A DNA stretch of 5,955 nucleotides, taken from Planctomycetes bacterium SM23_32. Its GTDB lineage: Bacteria > Planctomycetota > Brocadiia > SM23-32. The stretch is taken from contig LJUE01000208.1 in NCBI GenBank assembly GCA_001303885.1, positions 1 to 5,955 on the forward strand. Reading direction: 5' to 3'. Each line of letters begins with the position of its first letter. Positions within the stretch are counted from its first letter, which is position 1. Shown piece by piece: positions 1-5,955 of this stretch. The notes under the pieces are model-generated. The model worked only from the letters and a program-made list of their open reading frames with translations. It was not told the DNA's origin and searched no databases. The position numbers and the translations under genes are program-made.

Positions 1-761
1 CGGTCGCCGTGCCAGCTGGCGGGCACCTTGAAGCAGCCCCAGCCCTGGCCGGCCGGCGGCGCCTCGATCTCCTCCGGGCCGAAGGCCGGGCGGAACTGCC
101 ACAGGCCGTTCAGGCAGACCTTGCCCCGCGTGGCCGACTCCTGCCGCCAGGCCCCTTCCAGGCCCCACAGATCCTCCTTCGGCGCCGGCAGGGGCAGGTC
201 CCGCAGCGGCGGACGGCGCTTGCCCCGCACCTCAATGTCGTCGTAATCCACGGTTCCCTCCGCGGCGAAGTTCGACGCCCCGATGTTCAGGAACTGCGCC
301 CCCGGCGGGCGTGTGAAGGTGCGCTCCATCCGCCGCCACCCGAAGCTGCCCTCGCCCCGCAGCACGTCCGGCCAGGGGGCAACGTGCTGATGGTCCGCGT
401 CGTTCCAGCTCATCACCATGCGGGCGTCGTGCCAGCCCTCCGGGCCCAGTACGACGCCGTTGCAGCGCATGCGCAGGCGCACCGTGACCCCGAGCCAGTC
501 CGGCTCGAGCGGCAGCTCGAAGTTGGGGCCCCCGTAGGGGCTGACCCTGAGGAACGAGTTGCCGTCCTCGCTCAGAAGCTGGGCGCCCTCCACGCGGGGC
601 CACCCGTCGGGGTAGCCGTCGGCGTCGGCGTCCAGTTCCAGGTCGCCGTTGGGTATCAGGTTCTCGCTCAGGTAGTCGGCCTCCTGGGCGCAGGCGGCGG
701 AGGCGAGCAGAAGGGCACTCAGCGCAACCACGAGGAACAGGCAACGGCTGACGCGCTGCAT
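1..761 (-). CDS. Secreted GH2-like glycoside hydrolase with N-terminal carbohydrate-binding-like domain (partial, 3' end outside window)
   Basis: The reading frame starts at an ATG at 761-759 and stays open to the left edge, giving 253 complete codons. The start is supported by GGGAGGT five bases upstream and an in-frame TGA at 803-801 with no other ATG between. Residues 1-26 form a Sec signal peptide: basic MQRVSR, a Leu/Ala/Val core, and a likely cleavage after ACA or ACAQ. Residues about 30-180 resemble a CBM4/9-type beta-sandwich, opening with NLIPNGDLE and DGYPDGWP and closing with VDYDDIEV. After a Pro-rich linker, residues about 213-250 (LNGLWQFRP, then GCFKVPASW) match the start of the GH2 sugar-binding jelly-roll domain of beta-galactosidase and beta-mannosidase relatives. 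The catalytic barrel would lie outside the window, so the exact activity cannot be told. A beta-galactosidase-like exported enzyme is inferred from the neighbours. It has its own promoter. Confidence 0.88.
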   Translation of the reverse strand, partial: MQRVSRCLFLVVALSALLLASAACAQEADYLSENLIPNGDLELDADADGYPDGWPRVEGAQLLSEDGNSFLRVSPYGGPNFELPLEPDWLGVTVRLRMRCNGVVLGPEGWHDARMVMSWNDADHQHVAPWPDVLRGEGSFGWRRMERTFTRPPGAQFLNIGASNFAAEGTVDYDDIEVRGKRRPPLRDLPLPAPKEDLWGLEGAWRQESATRGKVCLNGLWQFRPAFGPEEIEAPPAGQGWGCFKVPASWHGD

Positions 762-766
762 CGGGG

Positions 767-773
767 ACCTCCC
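767..773 (-). promoter_or_regulatory. Ribosome binding site of the GH2-like gene
   Basis: On the minus strand GGGAGGT lies five bases before the ATG at 761. It is a strong anti-Shine-Dalgarno match with good spacing and fixes the start of the gene. Confidence 0.8.
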
Positions 774-802
774 AGGTTCTGGCGATCGGGTCAGGCGCCG
801 TC

Positions 803-830
803 ATTGTAAGGACCGGACGGCCGGGTTCAA
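803..830 (-). promoter_or_regulatory. Sigma-70-like promoter of the GH2-like gene
   Basis: On the minus strand a -35-like TTGAAC (830-825) is followed after 16 bases by a -10-like TACAAT (808-803), which matches the TATAAT consensus at five of six positions. These AT-rich hexamers stand out in a very GC-rich gap. Transcription would begin near 796, leaving a leader of about 35 bases with the ribosome binding site in it. An alternative -35, TTGTTG at 833-828, has a less favourable 19-base spacer. The call assumes a housekeeping sigma factor with the usual consensus. Confidence 0.5.
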
Positions 831-1008
831 CAAGGAGTCGGCGTTTCTCCGGGCGCGAGCTCGAGGCCCCCGGGCGAGCCAGTCCCCGCTCTCGCGGCCA
901 TGTGGCCCGGCCGGTTGTCGTGCAAATCCCAGGGGCAAGTCGTCCGCGCCCGGCAGCCGGCGGCGGCCGCCCCGCGCGGCGAGCGCGGCTTGCGCGCCCC
1001 TTAGCCGC

Positions 1009-1142
1009 TTACTTCGCCAGGCGCGTCAGTTCCGAGCGCACCGTCGCCACGGCGTTTAGCAGGCCCTCCTCCACCCGGTAGCCGAACATGACGGCCAGCG
1101 CGCCGTCGGCCTCGTAGCGCTCGCCGGGCGCCAGCTCCACGT
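1009..1142 (-). pseudogene. Out-of-frame C-terminal remainder of the GH50-like gene
   Basis: Beyond the premature TGA at 1145-1143, the original frame continues with coding character to a TAA at 1011-1009. It encodes GERYEADGALAVMFGY and onward to SELTRLAK, 38 residues. Removing one 35-bp repeat unit joins this tail to P892 without a break, for a 930-residue protein. The tail has no independent gene start with a good ribosome binding site. An ATG inside the repeat (1155-1153) is in the tail frame and overlaps the premature stop, so a 48-residue peptide could in principle arise by reinitiation. Confidence 0.8.
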
Positions 1143-1200
1143 TCACCCGCTCCATGCAGTCGGAGCCAGCTCCACGTTCACCCGCTCCATGCAGTCGGAG
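1131..1200. repeat. Perfect 35-bp tandem duplication causing a frameshift
   Basis: Positions 1131-1165 and 1166-1200 are identical, beginning ccagctccacg and ending gcagtcggag. The identity extends by one base to the left (g at 1130 and 1165). The unit is 35 bp, not a multiple of three, so the second copy moves the minus-strand reading frame. In protein terms DCMERVNVELAP is encoded twice, in two different frames. One copy fits the surrounding protein and the other does not, so the duplication is secondary. Confidence 0.97.
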
Positions 1201-3836
1201 TGGAAGCCGTCGTCGTCCTTCCAGTAGCGCACGTAGAAGCTGCCGCCGTAGCCGAACGCGCCCTGGCCCAGCCCGGCGTCCGGGTCCTCCCAGGCGGTGA
1301 CGGGGATGTAGAAGTTGGGCACGTTCACGCCCGAGCTGTCGTCGCCCTCGGCGCTGCCTCCGATGGCGGGGCGCGTGTAGTGGAACAGGCCGGCCAGCGT
1401 CCACGGCCGCACGTCGCTGTTCTCCACCCAGAGGGGCTGCGCGCCGAACCAGCCGGAGGACTGCCTGGGCACCCAGAACCGCCACCCGGCGGCGTAGGCC
1501 GCCGCCCCGCCGCTCGCCGCGCGCGTGAACGTCATGTCCACCACCACGAATGCCTCGTCCTCGCGCACGGCCGTCACGCCGCCCGCGTCCGGCCCCACCC
1601 AATGGTTCGCCGGGACCTGCTGATAGAGCAGGGGATAGAAGGCGCCGAGTTCCGCGCCCTCGTACAGCATGGTCCAGGCGTCGCTGCCGCCGACCGGCCG
1701 CAGCGTGAGCGGCCCGGTCCGCACCTCCGGGGGCAGGGCGGGGCTGTCGGCCGTCAGGGGCGGCAGCTGGCGCGACCACGCGAGCGGCTCGGGCTCGAAG
1801 ACGGCCGTCAGCTCGCCCGCGCGGTGCAGCCGGCAGGACTGCGGGTTGAGTTCGGCGGCGACCGCCGTCAGCTCCGGCCACGGCTCGTCGGTCTCCTTTA
1901 CCAGGCCGTAGTTGCTGTCCTCGGGGAAGGTGGACGAGATGCCGAGGGCCGGCTCGTCCACGTACATGAAGTAGTCCGAGCCGACCATGAAGGGCAGGCC
2001 GAACATGGTGCTCTGGAAGAAGCGGAAGCAGCGGGCCTTCTGCTGCTGGGTGGCCACGCGCATGCCGGCGCCGTGCTGGCAGGGCAGGCCGCTGTCCAGC
2101 GCCGGGAAGCTCCACTCGGTGATCATCAGCGGCTTGCCCGCCTGCTCGTGGAAGCCCCGGAACTCGTCCACGATGCCCCGTGGCACGCCCCGGTCCACGT
2201 CAATGCGCGGGTAGCTGTTGAAGCTCACCACGTCGCAGTACCTGCCCGCAATGTCCCAGACGCCCGGCGACCAGCCGGCGAACCGGCAGCCGAGCACCAT
2301 GTGGTTGGGGTCGTGGCGGCGGATGGCCTCGGTGGCCTGCCTGAAGTAGAGCTCGGCGGCCATCCGCACGAACTCGCGCGCCATCGCCCGTGCCTTCTCG
2401 GTGGTCGGCCCGCGCGGCTCGCCCGAGGCGGCCAGTTCCTCGAAGGAAGCGAAATCGGTGCCGAGCGCCGCGTTGAACTCCGCCACGTCGGCGCAGTGCC
2501 GCCGCGTCACGTCCATCCAGGCCTGCTTGGCCGTGTGGTCGGGCGGCTTCTTCCATGCCTCGGTCCAGAGGCCGAACTCGTCCTGCCAGTTCCGCAGGTC
2601 GCCGAACCACTGAAGCTCGTTGTCCAGGAAGTAGCCGAGCAGGTAAGGGTCGTCGCGGTTCGGGGCGCAGACGCGGCGGGCCGTTATCTCGCAGTGGCGC
2701 CTCCAGCGGGGGGAGAACACGTTCGGAAAGCCGGTCCAGGTCGTCCGAGGGGCGATGTCTTCGACGTCGGCGAAGCTCCGCCCCGCGCCGAGCCATTCGG
2801 TGTGGGCGAAGTGCGTGTAGCGCAGGTGCGGGGAGTGGCCGGCCGGCAGCAGGTTGAAGCCCCAGCCCTCGAGCCGCTCGGCCACGGCCGCCGCCCAGTT
2901 CTCCTCGCTGCCGTACTTGCGCTCGACGTTGCGATGGTGCGGCGCGTAGCCGAGCTGCTCGCACCAGTGGGCGTGGTAGTTGATGTGGTCCGTGCCGACG
3001 GCGTAGAAGCCCCGGCCGTTCGGGTCTATCAGCCACCACGTGTCCCCCTGCTTCTCGGCGTGGAAGAAGCCCGTCTTCTCGCCCTGCACCTGCTCGCAGC
3101 CGGGCAGGTCGTAGGTGGGGAATTCCTTGGGTTCCTCTTCGGGGGGCGTCACCATCTCGCTTACCTCCGCGTGAACGTCGTCAAAGTGACCCATGAACAG
3201 CGCGGCGTCGAGCGCCGGTCGGCCCGCCTTGATGGCCGGCACGCCCGGGTCGAACCGGAACGCCAGGTGCCGCCGCAGCGTGCCGTCCGGCTCACTCACT
3301 CGGCCCTCGATGCCCTCGGGCGTCATGCTGATGCTCAGCCGGTAGGGCCGGTCATACTCCCAGTGGAAGTCGCCCCCGGCGTCGCCCGCTGGCGTCAGGC
3401 GGGTCTCGCCCTCGTAGTTGGCCAGCCAGGCGCCGCCGTAGGACTCGACCAGCTCGGCGAACCGGCCCATCGCGTTGCCCTCAGGCGACTCGACCAGGGC
3501 CAGGTGCCAGTGATCGGTGCCGGGGCCGTGGATGGCCACGCCGGCCAGCGCCCAGCCGTCGCTCCGGCGCGCGCTCACGCGGACGGTGGCCTCCACCGTC
3601 ACGCGCCGGCCGTAGCCGATCTCCTTGAGCGCCAGGAAGTCCTTGCCCCCGCCCTCGAACATCATGCGTCCGTCACGCACGACCCATTGGGCCGAGCCCG
3701 CCTCCCACGCCGGCTCGCCGGCCGACCCGTTCCCGTAATCAAAGGGCTCCGTCCACTCCGCCGCCATACAGGACGCCGAGACCAGGGCGCCCAGGGCCAG
3801 CGCCGCCAGGCCAGGTGCACCGATGCGCGCGAGCAT
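1143..3836 (-). CDS. Secreted GH50-like (beta-agarase-related) glycoside hydrolase with N-terminal LamG-like domain, C-terminus frameshifted
   Basis: The ATG at 3836-3834 follows GGGAGGAGG by four bases and starts a 897-residue protein. An in-frame ATG at 3902 would lie upstream of the likely promoter and place the signal peptide internally, so it is rejected. Residues 1-26 are a Sec signal peptide ending near SCMAA. Residues about 29-225 look like a concanavalin/LamG-type beta-sandwich, followed by an acidic Pro/Glu linker (230-240). Residues about 253-665 form a clan GH-A barrel with GH50 hallmarks: TWWLIDPNGRGFYAVGTDH near 266-284, GYFLDNELQW at 401-410 (E407 as acid/base), GCRFAGW, VVSFNSYPR, and KPLMITEWSFPALDSG at 568-583 (E574 as nucleophile). 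Known GH50 members hydrolyse agarose; the substrate here is inferred. Residues after about 665 form a further domain I do not recognise. A tandem duplication shifts the frame after P892, so the protein ends TAWSG instead of continuing 38 residues. Confidence 0.9.
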   Translation of the reverse strand: MLARIGAPGLAALALGALVSASCMAAEWTEPFDYGNGSAGEPAWEAGSAQWVVRDGRMMFEGGGKDFLALKEIGYGRRVTVEATVRVSARRSDGWALAGVAIHGPGTDHWHLALVESPEGNAMGRFAELVESYGGAWLANYEGETRLTPAGDAGGDFHWEYDRPYRLSISMTPEGIEGRVSEPDGTLRRHLAFRFDPGVPAIKAGRPALDAALFMGHFDDVHAEVSEMVTPPEEEPKEFPTYDLPGCEQVQGEKTGFFHAEKQGDTWWLIDPNGRGFYAVGTDHINYHAHWCEQLGYAPHHRNVERKYGSEENWAAAVAERLEGWGFNLLPAGHSPHLRYTHFAHTEWLGAGRSFADVEDIAPRTTWTGFPNVFSPRWRRHCEITARRVCAPNRDDPYLLGYFLDNELQWFGDLRNWQDEFGLWTEAWKKPPDHTAKQAWMDVTRRHCADVAEFNAALGTDFASFEELAASGEPRGPTTEKARAMAREFVRMAAELYFRQATEAIRRHDPNHMVLGCRFAGWSPGVWDIAGRYCDVVSFNSYPRIDVDRGVPRGIVDEFRGFHEQAGKPLMITEWSFPALDSGLPCQHGAGMRVATQQQKARCFRFFQSTMFGLPFMVGSDYFMYVDEPALGISSTFPEDSNYGLVKETDEPWPELTAVAAELNPQSCRLHRAGELTAVFEPEPLAWSRQLPPLTADSPALPPEVRTGPLTLRPVGGSDAWTMLYEGAELGAFYPLLYQQVPANHWVGPDAGGVTAVREDEAFVVVDMTFTRAASGGAAAYAAGWRFWVPRQSSGWFGAQPLWVENSDVRPWTLAGLFHYTRPAIGGSAEGDDSSGVNVPNFYIPVTAWEDPDAGLGQGAFGYGGSFYVRYWKDDDGFHSDCMERVNVELAPTAWSG

Positions 3837-3840
3837 GCCG

Positions 3841-3849
3841 CCTCCTCCC
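3841..3849 (-). promoter_or_regulatory. Ribosome binding site of the GH50-like gene
   Basis: On the minus strand GGGAGGAGG lies four bases before the ATG at 3836. It is a strong Shine-Dalgarno sequence and decides the start in favour of 3836 over the in-frame ATG at 3902, which has no comparable site. Confidence 0.82.
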
Positions 3850-3870
3850 GTCGCTATCTTGTGTGGCGCC

Positions 3871-3899
3871 ATGTTACACGCGAGGGCCGCCCCCGGCAA
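3871..3899 (-). promoter_or_regulatory. Sigma-70-like promoter of the GH50-like gene
   Basis: On the minus strand TTGCCG (3899-3894) and TAACAT (3876-3871) are separated by exactly 17 bases. Each matches the -35 and -10 consensus at four of six positions. Transcription would begin near 3864, giving a leader of about 28 bases that contains the ribosome binding site. The match is moderate and the call rests on sequence alone. Confidence 0.42.
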
Positions 3900-3951
3900 C
3901 ACGCGCTTGCGCCGTGCCCGGCATGTGGTAGTCTGGCGGCTCTAAGGGAAC

Positions 3952-3958
3952 GGGGAGG
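3952..3958 (+). promoter_or_regulatory. Ribosome binding site of the GH42-like gene
   Basis: GGGGAGG lies five bases before the ATG at 3964, and an in-frame TAA at 3943-3945 closes the frame just upstream. Together these fix the start. Confidence 0.82.
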
Positions 3959-3963
3959 CTGCC

Positions 3964-5955
3964 ATGCGCGCAGGGACGGCTCTGGAATGGGCGTTGCTGG
4001 GATGCTGGCTGCTGGCCGCGGCGGCGGCAGCGGCCCAGGAGGGGGAAGAGGTGCTCATCGGCGCGGACTACCAGCCCCGCCTCTCGGAGCAGGCGAAGGC
4101 GGTCTTCTACGAGGCGGGCTTCAACTACGCCCGTCTGACCGGCGGGGGCTACGATTGGTCCCTGGAGCAGCACCTCGCCACGACCGCCGAGCTGGAAGAA
4201 CGCGGCGTTAAGGTGCTGCTCCAGCTCGGCAGCCACTATCCGTCGGGCGCCTACTTCCGGTTCACCGACAGCCGGTTCGTTGACCACAAAGGCGAGACGG
4301 GGCGGGAGGACCGCGACGCGTGGGCCATCAACTACTCCGGCAAGACGTGGCCGCAGTACTCCTACGCGAGCGAGGAGGTCCGCGAGCTGTTCGAGCGGGA
4401 TTTCACCGCCTACTTGGAGCGGATGAAAGGCTTCGGCAACGTCGTCGGCGTCTGCCTGCACAATGAGCCGGGGCTGCACTGGCTGACCGACCGCATCTTC
4501 GACTACAGCCCGCCCGCCCTGCGGCGGTTCCGCGTCTGGCTGCGGGAGCGTTACGGGGACGTGGCGGCGCTCAACGCGGCGTGGGGCACAGACTATGAGT
4601 CCTTCGACGCCGTGGAGCCCCCGCGCGACGAGCCGCCCGTGCCCAACATCGCCGCCTGGCTGGACTGGCGACGCGCCAACGTGGACTTCGTCGCCGAGTT
4701 CCTCCAATGGGAGCAGGAGCTGGTGCGGCGCGTCTGGCCCGGCCTGGCGCTCACGACCAACATGGCCGGGCCGCTCGACTGGTGGCACGCCTGGCGCTGC
4801 TCCGACAACTACCTGTTCACCCGCGGCATGGACATCGCCGGAGTGGACGTCTACCCGTCAGAATGGGGCCCGCGCCAGTTCCCCGCCTACGTGATGGACA
4901 TGACCAACGGCGTGGCGCAGGGCCGCCCGGTGCACGTGCTCGAATGCGAGGTCTATGACCCGGAGAAATGGCCCGACCTGAGCGCCGAGCAGCGCGTGGC
5001 CATGTTGCGCAGCGAGATGTGGACCTACCTCGGGCACGGCGCCCGGGGCATCCTGCTGTGGGGCCTGGCCGGCCGGGGCGACAACAACCTGACCGACGGC
5101 GACTTCAACCCCCGGGCGGCCGCCATGCGCGAGATCGTCCGCACGGCCGAAGCGCTGCGGCTGGGGCGGTACCGCCGGCCGCCGTCGAAGGTGGCCGTGG
5201 TGGTGGACCCCGATGCCTACTTCTACTTCACCGGCAGCGAGGAGGAGCCGCCCTACTTCCTCGACAAGGCGATGATGGGCCTGCATGGGGCCGCGCTCGA
5301 GGCGGGCTGGCAGGCCGACGTGATCTTCGCCGACCAGGTGCGGGGCGGCGGCGCGGCGGACTACGACGCCTTGCTGCTCCCCGCGTCCGTGGTGGCGGAC
5401 CAGGCGCTGGCGGACACGCTGCGGCGGTTCACCGAGGAAGGCGGGCTGCTGGTGGCGCAGGCGCCGTTCGCCGAGGTGGACGGCCGCGGCCGGCCTTATG
5501 ACGCGTGGCCCGGCGCGGGGCTCGACGAGGTGTTCGGACTGCGCGCGGGCGAGAGCGCCCTGGAGCCCGGCGTCATCAGGGCGGACGGGCTCGAGCTGTC
5601 CGCGTGGCGGTTCCGCCGGAGCATCGAGCCGGCCGGAGCGGCGGTGATCGGTCGTTTCGCCGACGGGGCGCCGGCCCTCAGCGTGCACGACTACGGCCGG
5701 GGCCGCGCCGTCTACGTCGCCTCCTGCGTGGGGATGGCCTACTGCGACGGCTGGGGCAGCTGGGCGCGGATGGGGCTGCGCGACCTGCTGGCATCGCTGC
5801 TGGCCGAGGCCGCGCCCGACGGGCGCCTACCCATGGTCACGCACGAGGGCGAAGGCCTGCTCGACGTGAGCGAGCTGCGGGACCCGGACGGCAGCCGTCT
5901 GGTCGTGCTGACCGTGCCGCCGCACCGGGCTGAGCCGTTGGACGCGGCGCGGGAC
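3964..5955 (+). CDS. Secreted GH42-like beta-galactosidase-type glycoside hydrolase (partial, 3' end outside window)
   Basis: The frame opens at an ATG with a strong ribosome binding site and runs 664 codons to the right edge without a stop. Residues 1-25 are a Sec signal peptide with a hydrophobic core, a run of seven alanines (18-24) and a likely cleavage around AAQE. Residues about 30-400 form a clan GH-A barrel of GH42 type: GADYQPR near the N-terminus, GVCLHNEPG at 162-170 with E168 as probable acid/base, a GDVAALNAAWGTD stretch at 198-210, IAGVDVYPSEWG, and RPVHVLECEV at 321-330 with E327 as probable nucleophile. Residues about 408-615 resemble the GH42 trimerisation domain, with VAVVVDPDAYFYF, DYDALLLPASVV and FTEEGGLLVAQAPF. 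The C-terminal domain has just begun. GH42 enzymes release beta-galactosyl residues from oligosaccharides; most are cytoplasmic, so export is notable. The HNEP acid/base context and N-terminal strands diverge from classical GH42, so a related GH-A family is possible. Confidence 0.92.
   Translation, partial: MRAGTALEWALLGCWLLAAAAAAAQEGEEVLIGADYQPRLSEQAKAVFYEAGFNYARLTGGGYDWSLEQHLATTAELEERGVKVLLQLGSHYPSGAYFRFTDSRFVDHKGETGREDRDAWAINYSGKTWPQYSYASEEVRELFERDFTAYLERMKGFGNVVGVCLHNEPGLHWLTDRIFDYSPPALRRFRVWLRERYGDVAALNAAWGTDYESFDAVEPPRDEPPVPNIAAWLDWRRANVDFVAEFLQWEQELVRRVWPGLALTTNMAGPLDWWHAWRCSDNYLFTRGMDIAGVDVYPSEWGPRQFPAYVMDMTNGVAQGRPVHVLECEVYDPEKWPDLSAEQRVAMLRSEMWTYLGHGARGILLWGLAGRGDNNLTDGDFNPRAAAMREIVRTAEALRLGRYRRPPSKVAVVVDPDAYFYFTGSEEEPPYFLDKAMMGLHGAALEAGWQADVIFADQVRGGGAADYDALLLPASVVADQALADTLRRFTEEGGLLVAQAPFAEVDGRGRPYDAWPGAGLDEVFGLRAGESALEPGVIRADGLELSAWRFRRSIEPAGAAVIGRFADGAPALSVHDYGRGRAVYVASCVGMAYCDGWGSWARMGLRDLLASLLAEAAPDGRLPMVTHEGEGLLDVSELRDPDGSRLVVLTVPPHRAEPLDAARD

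Larger units (their letters stand above)
762..1008. other. Non-coding gap between the GH50-like and GH2-like genes
   Basis: These 247 bases separate two genes that both read on the minus strand. The part nearest 761 holds the promoter and ribosome binding site of the GH2-like gene. The part nearest 1009 has short GC-rich inverted repeats on the minus strand, for example GCGCG-CAAGC-CGCGC and GCCGC-GCGGG-GCGGC. Neither is followed by a T-run, so no intrinsic terminator can be claimed. The gap and separate promoter suggest the two genes can be transcribed independently. Confidence 0.6.
3837..3963. other. Divergent intergenic region between the GH50-like and GH42-like genes
   Basis: These 127 bases lie between two start codons that face away from each other, so the control regions of both genes must be here or overlap the coding sequences. 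The minus-strand gene has a recognisable promoter. For the plus-strand gene I see a strong ribosome binding site but no convincing -35/-10 pair. No clear operator palindrome was found. Shared divergent control would fit two enzymes acting on the same substrate. Confidence 0.6.

Noticed and set aside
690..761. Lipoprotein signal in the GH2-like and GH50-like proteins (a Cys near the end of each hydrophobic stretch)
   Set aside because: The residues before each Cys (SAAC and SASC) lack the Leu/Val/Ile expected at -3 of a lipobox; ordinary signal peptidase I sites fit better.
794..799. GGCGCC palindrome just downstream of the -10 in both minus-strand promoters (also at 3865-3870) as a shared operator
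   Set aside because: GGCGCC is frequent in this GC-rich window, including inside coding sequence, and its spacing from the -10 differs between the two sites.
9..809. Plus-strand frame opposite the GH2-like gene
   Set aside because: Arg/Ala/Pro-rich shadow with no domain; the minus strand carries a signal peptide, a CBM-like domain and GH2 motifs.
893..1008. GC-rich inverted repeats downstream of the GH50-like gene as a terminator
   Set aside because: Stems are about 5 bp, loops are short, and no T-run follows on the minus strand, so they are expected by chance in this composition.
3837..3902. 22-codon N-terminal extension of the GH50-like gene from an ATG at 3902
   Set aside because: It has no good ribosome binding site, would overlap the likely promoter, and would put residues before the signal peptide; the ATG at 3836 has GGGAGGAGG in place.
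3907..3934. TTGCGC-16-TAGTCT as a plus-strand promoter for the GH42-like gene
   Set aside because: Each hexamer matches consensus at only three of six positions, no better than chance.
1200..4211. Very long open frame on the plus strand across the GH50-like gene (about 1000 codons)
   Set aside because: It is antisense to a gene with clear motifs, signal peptide and ribosome binding site; its protein is low-complexity, rich in Ala, Arg, Val and His, with no recognisable domain. Long antisense frames are expected at this GC content.
3874..4788. Minus-strand frame of about 300 codons opposite the GH42-like gene
   Set aside because: Antisense shadow of a well-supported gene; no recognisable protein family or start signal.

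Overview
The window is very GC-rich DNA with strong Shine-Dalgarno sites (GGGAGGT, GGGAGGAGG, GGGGAGG), so it is bacterial. The protein style, large Sec-exported carbohydrate-active enzymes with beta-sandwich modules fused in front of catalytic domains, is typical of polysaccharide-degrading Planctomycetota and related PVC or candidate phyla. That taxonomic guess is an inference from style; there is no marker gene here.

Layout. (1) Positions 1-761, minus strand: the N-terminal part of a secreted protein with a carbohydrate-binding-like domain followed by the start of a GH2-type (beta-galactosidase superfamily) domain; it runs off the left edge. (2) Positions 762-1008: a 247-base non-coding gap that carries a convincing sigma-70-like promoter for gene 1. 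(3) Positions 1009-3836, minus strand: a large secreted GH50-like (beta-agarase-related, clan GH-A) enzyme with an N-terminal LamG-like domain. Its 3' end is broken by a perfect 35-bp tandem duplication at 1131-1200, which shifts the frame and replaces the last 38 residues with 5. (4) Positions 3837-3963: a 127-base divergent promoter region. (5) Positions 3964-5955, plus strand: a secreted GH42-like beta-galactosidase-type protein, complete at its N-terminus and cut by the right edge.

Together the three genes look like a small CAZyme locus. All three encoded proteins have Sec signal peptides. Known GH50 enzymes act on agarose, and GH2 and GH42 enzymes commonly remove beta-galactosyl units, so a beta-galactan (possibly agar-like) substrate is a reasonable inference. 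No transporter, sulfatase, GH117 or regulator lies in the window to confirm it.

The most notable direct observation is the frameshifting tandem duplication in the GH50-like gene. Removing one copy restores a continuous 930-residue protein. It is either a recent slippage mutation, a phase-variable-like site, or an assembly artefact. I saw no tRNA, rRNA, CRISPR array, insertion sequence or canonical U-tract terminator.
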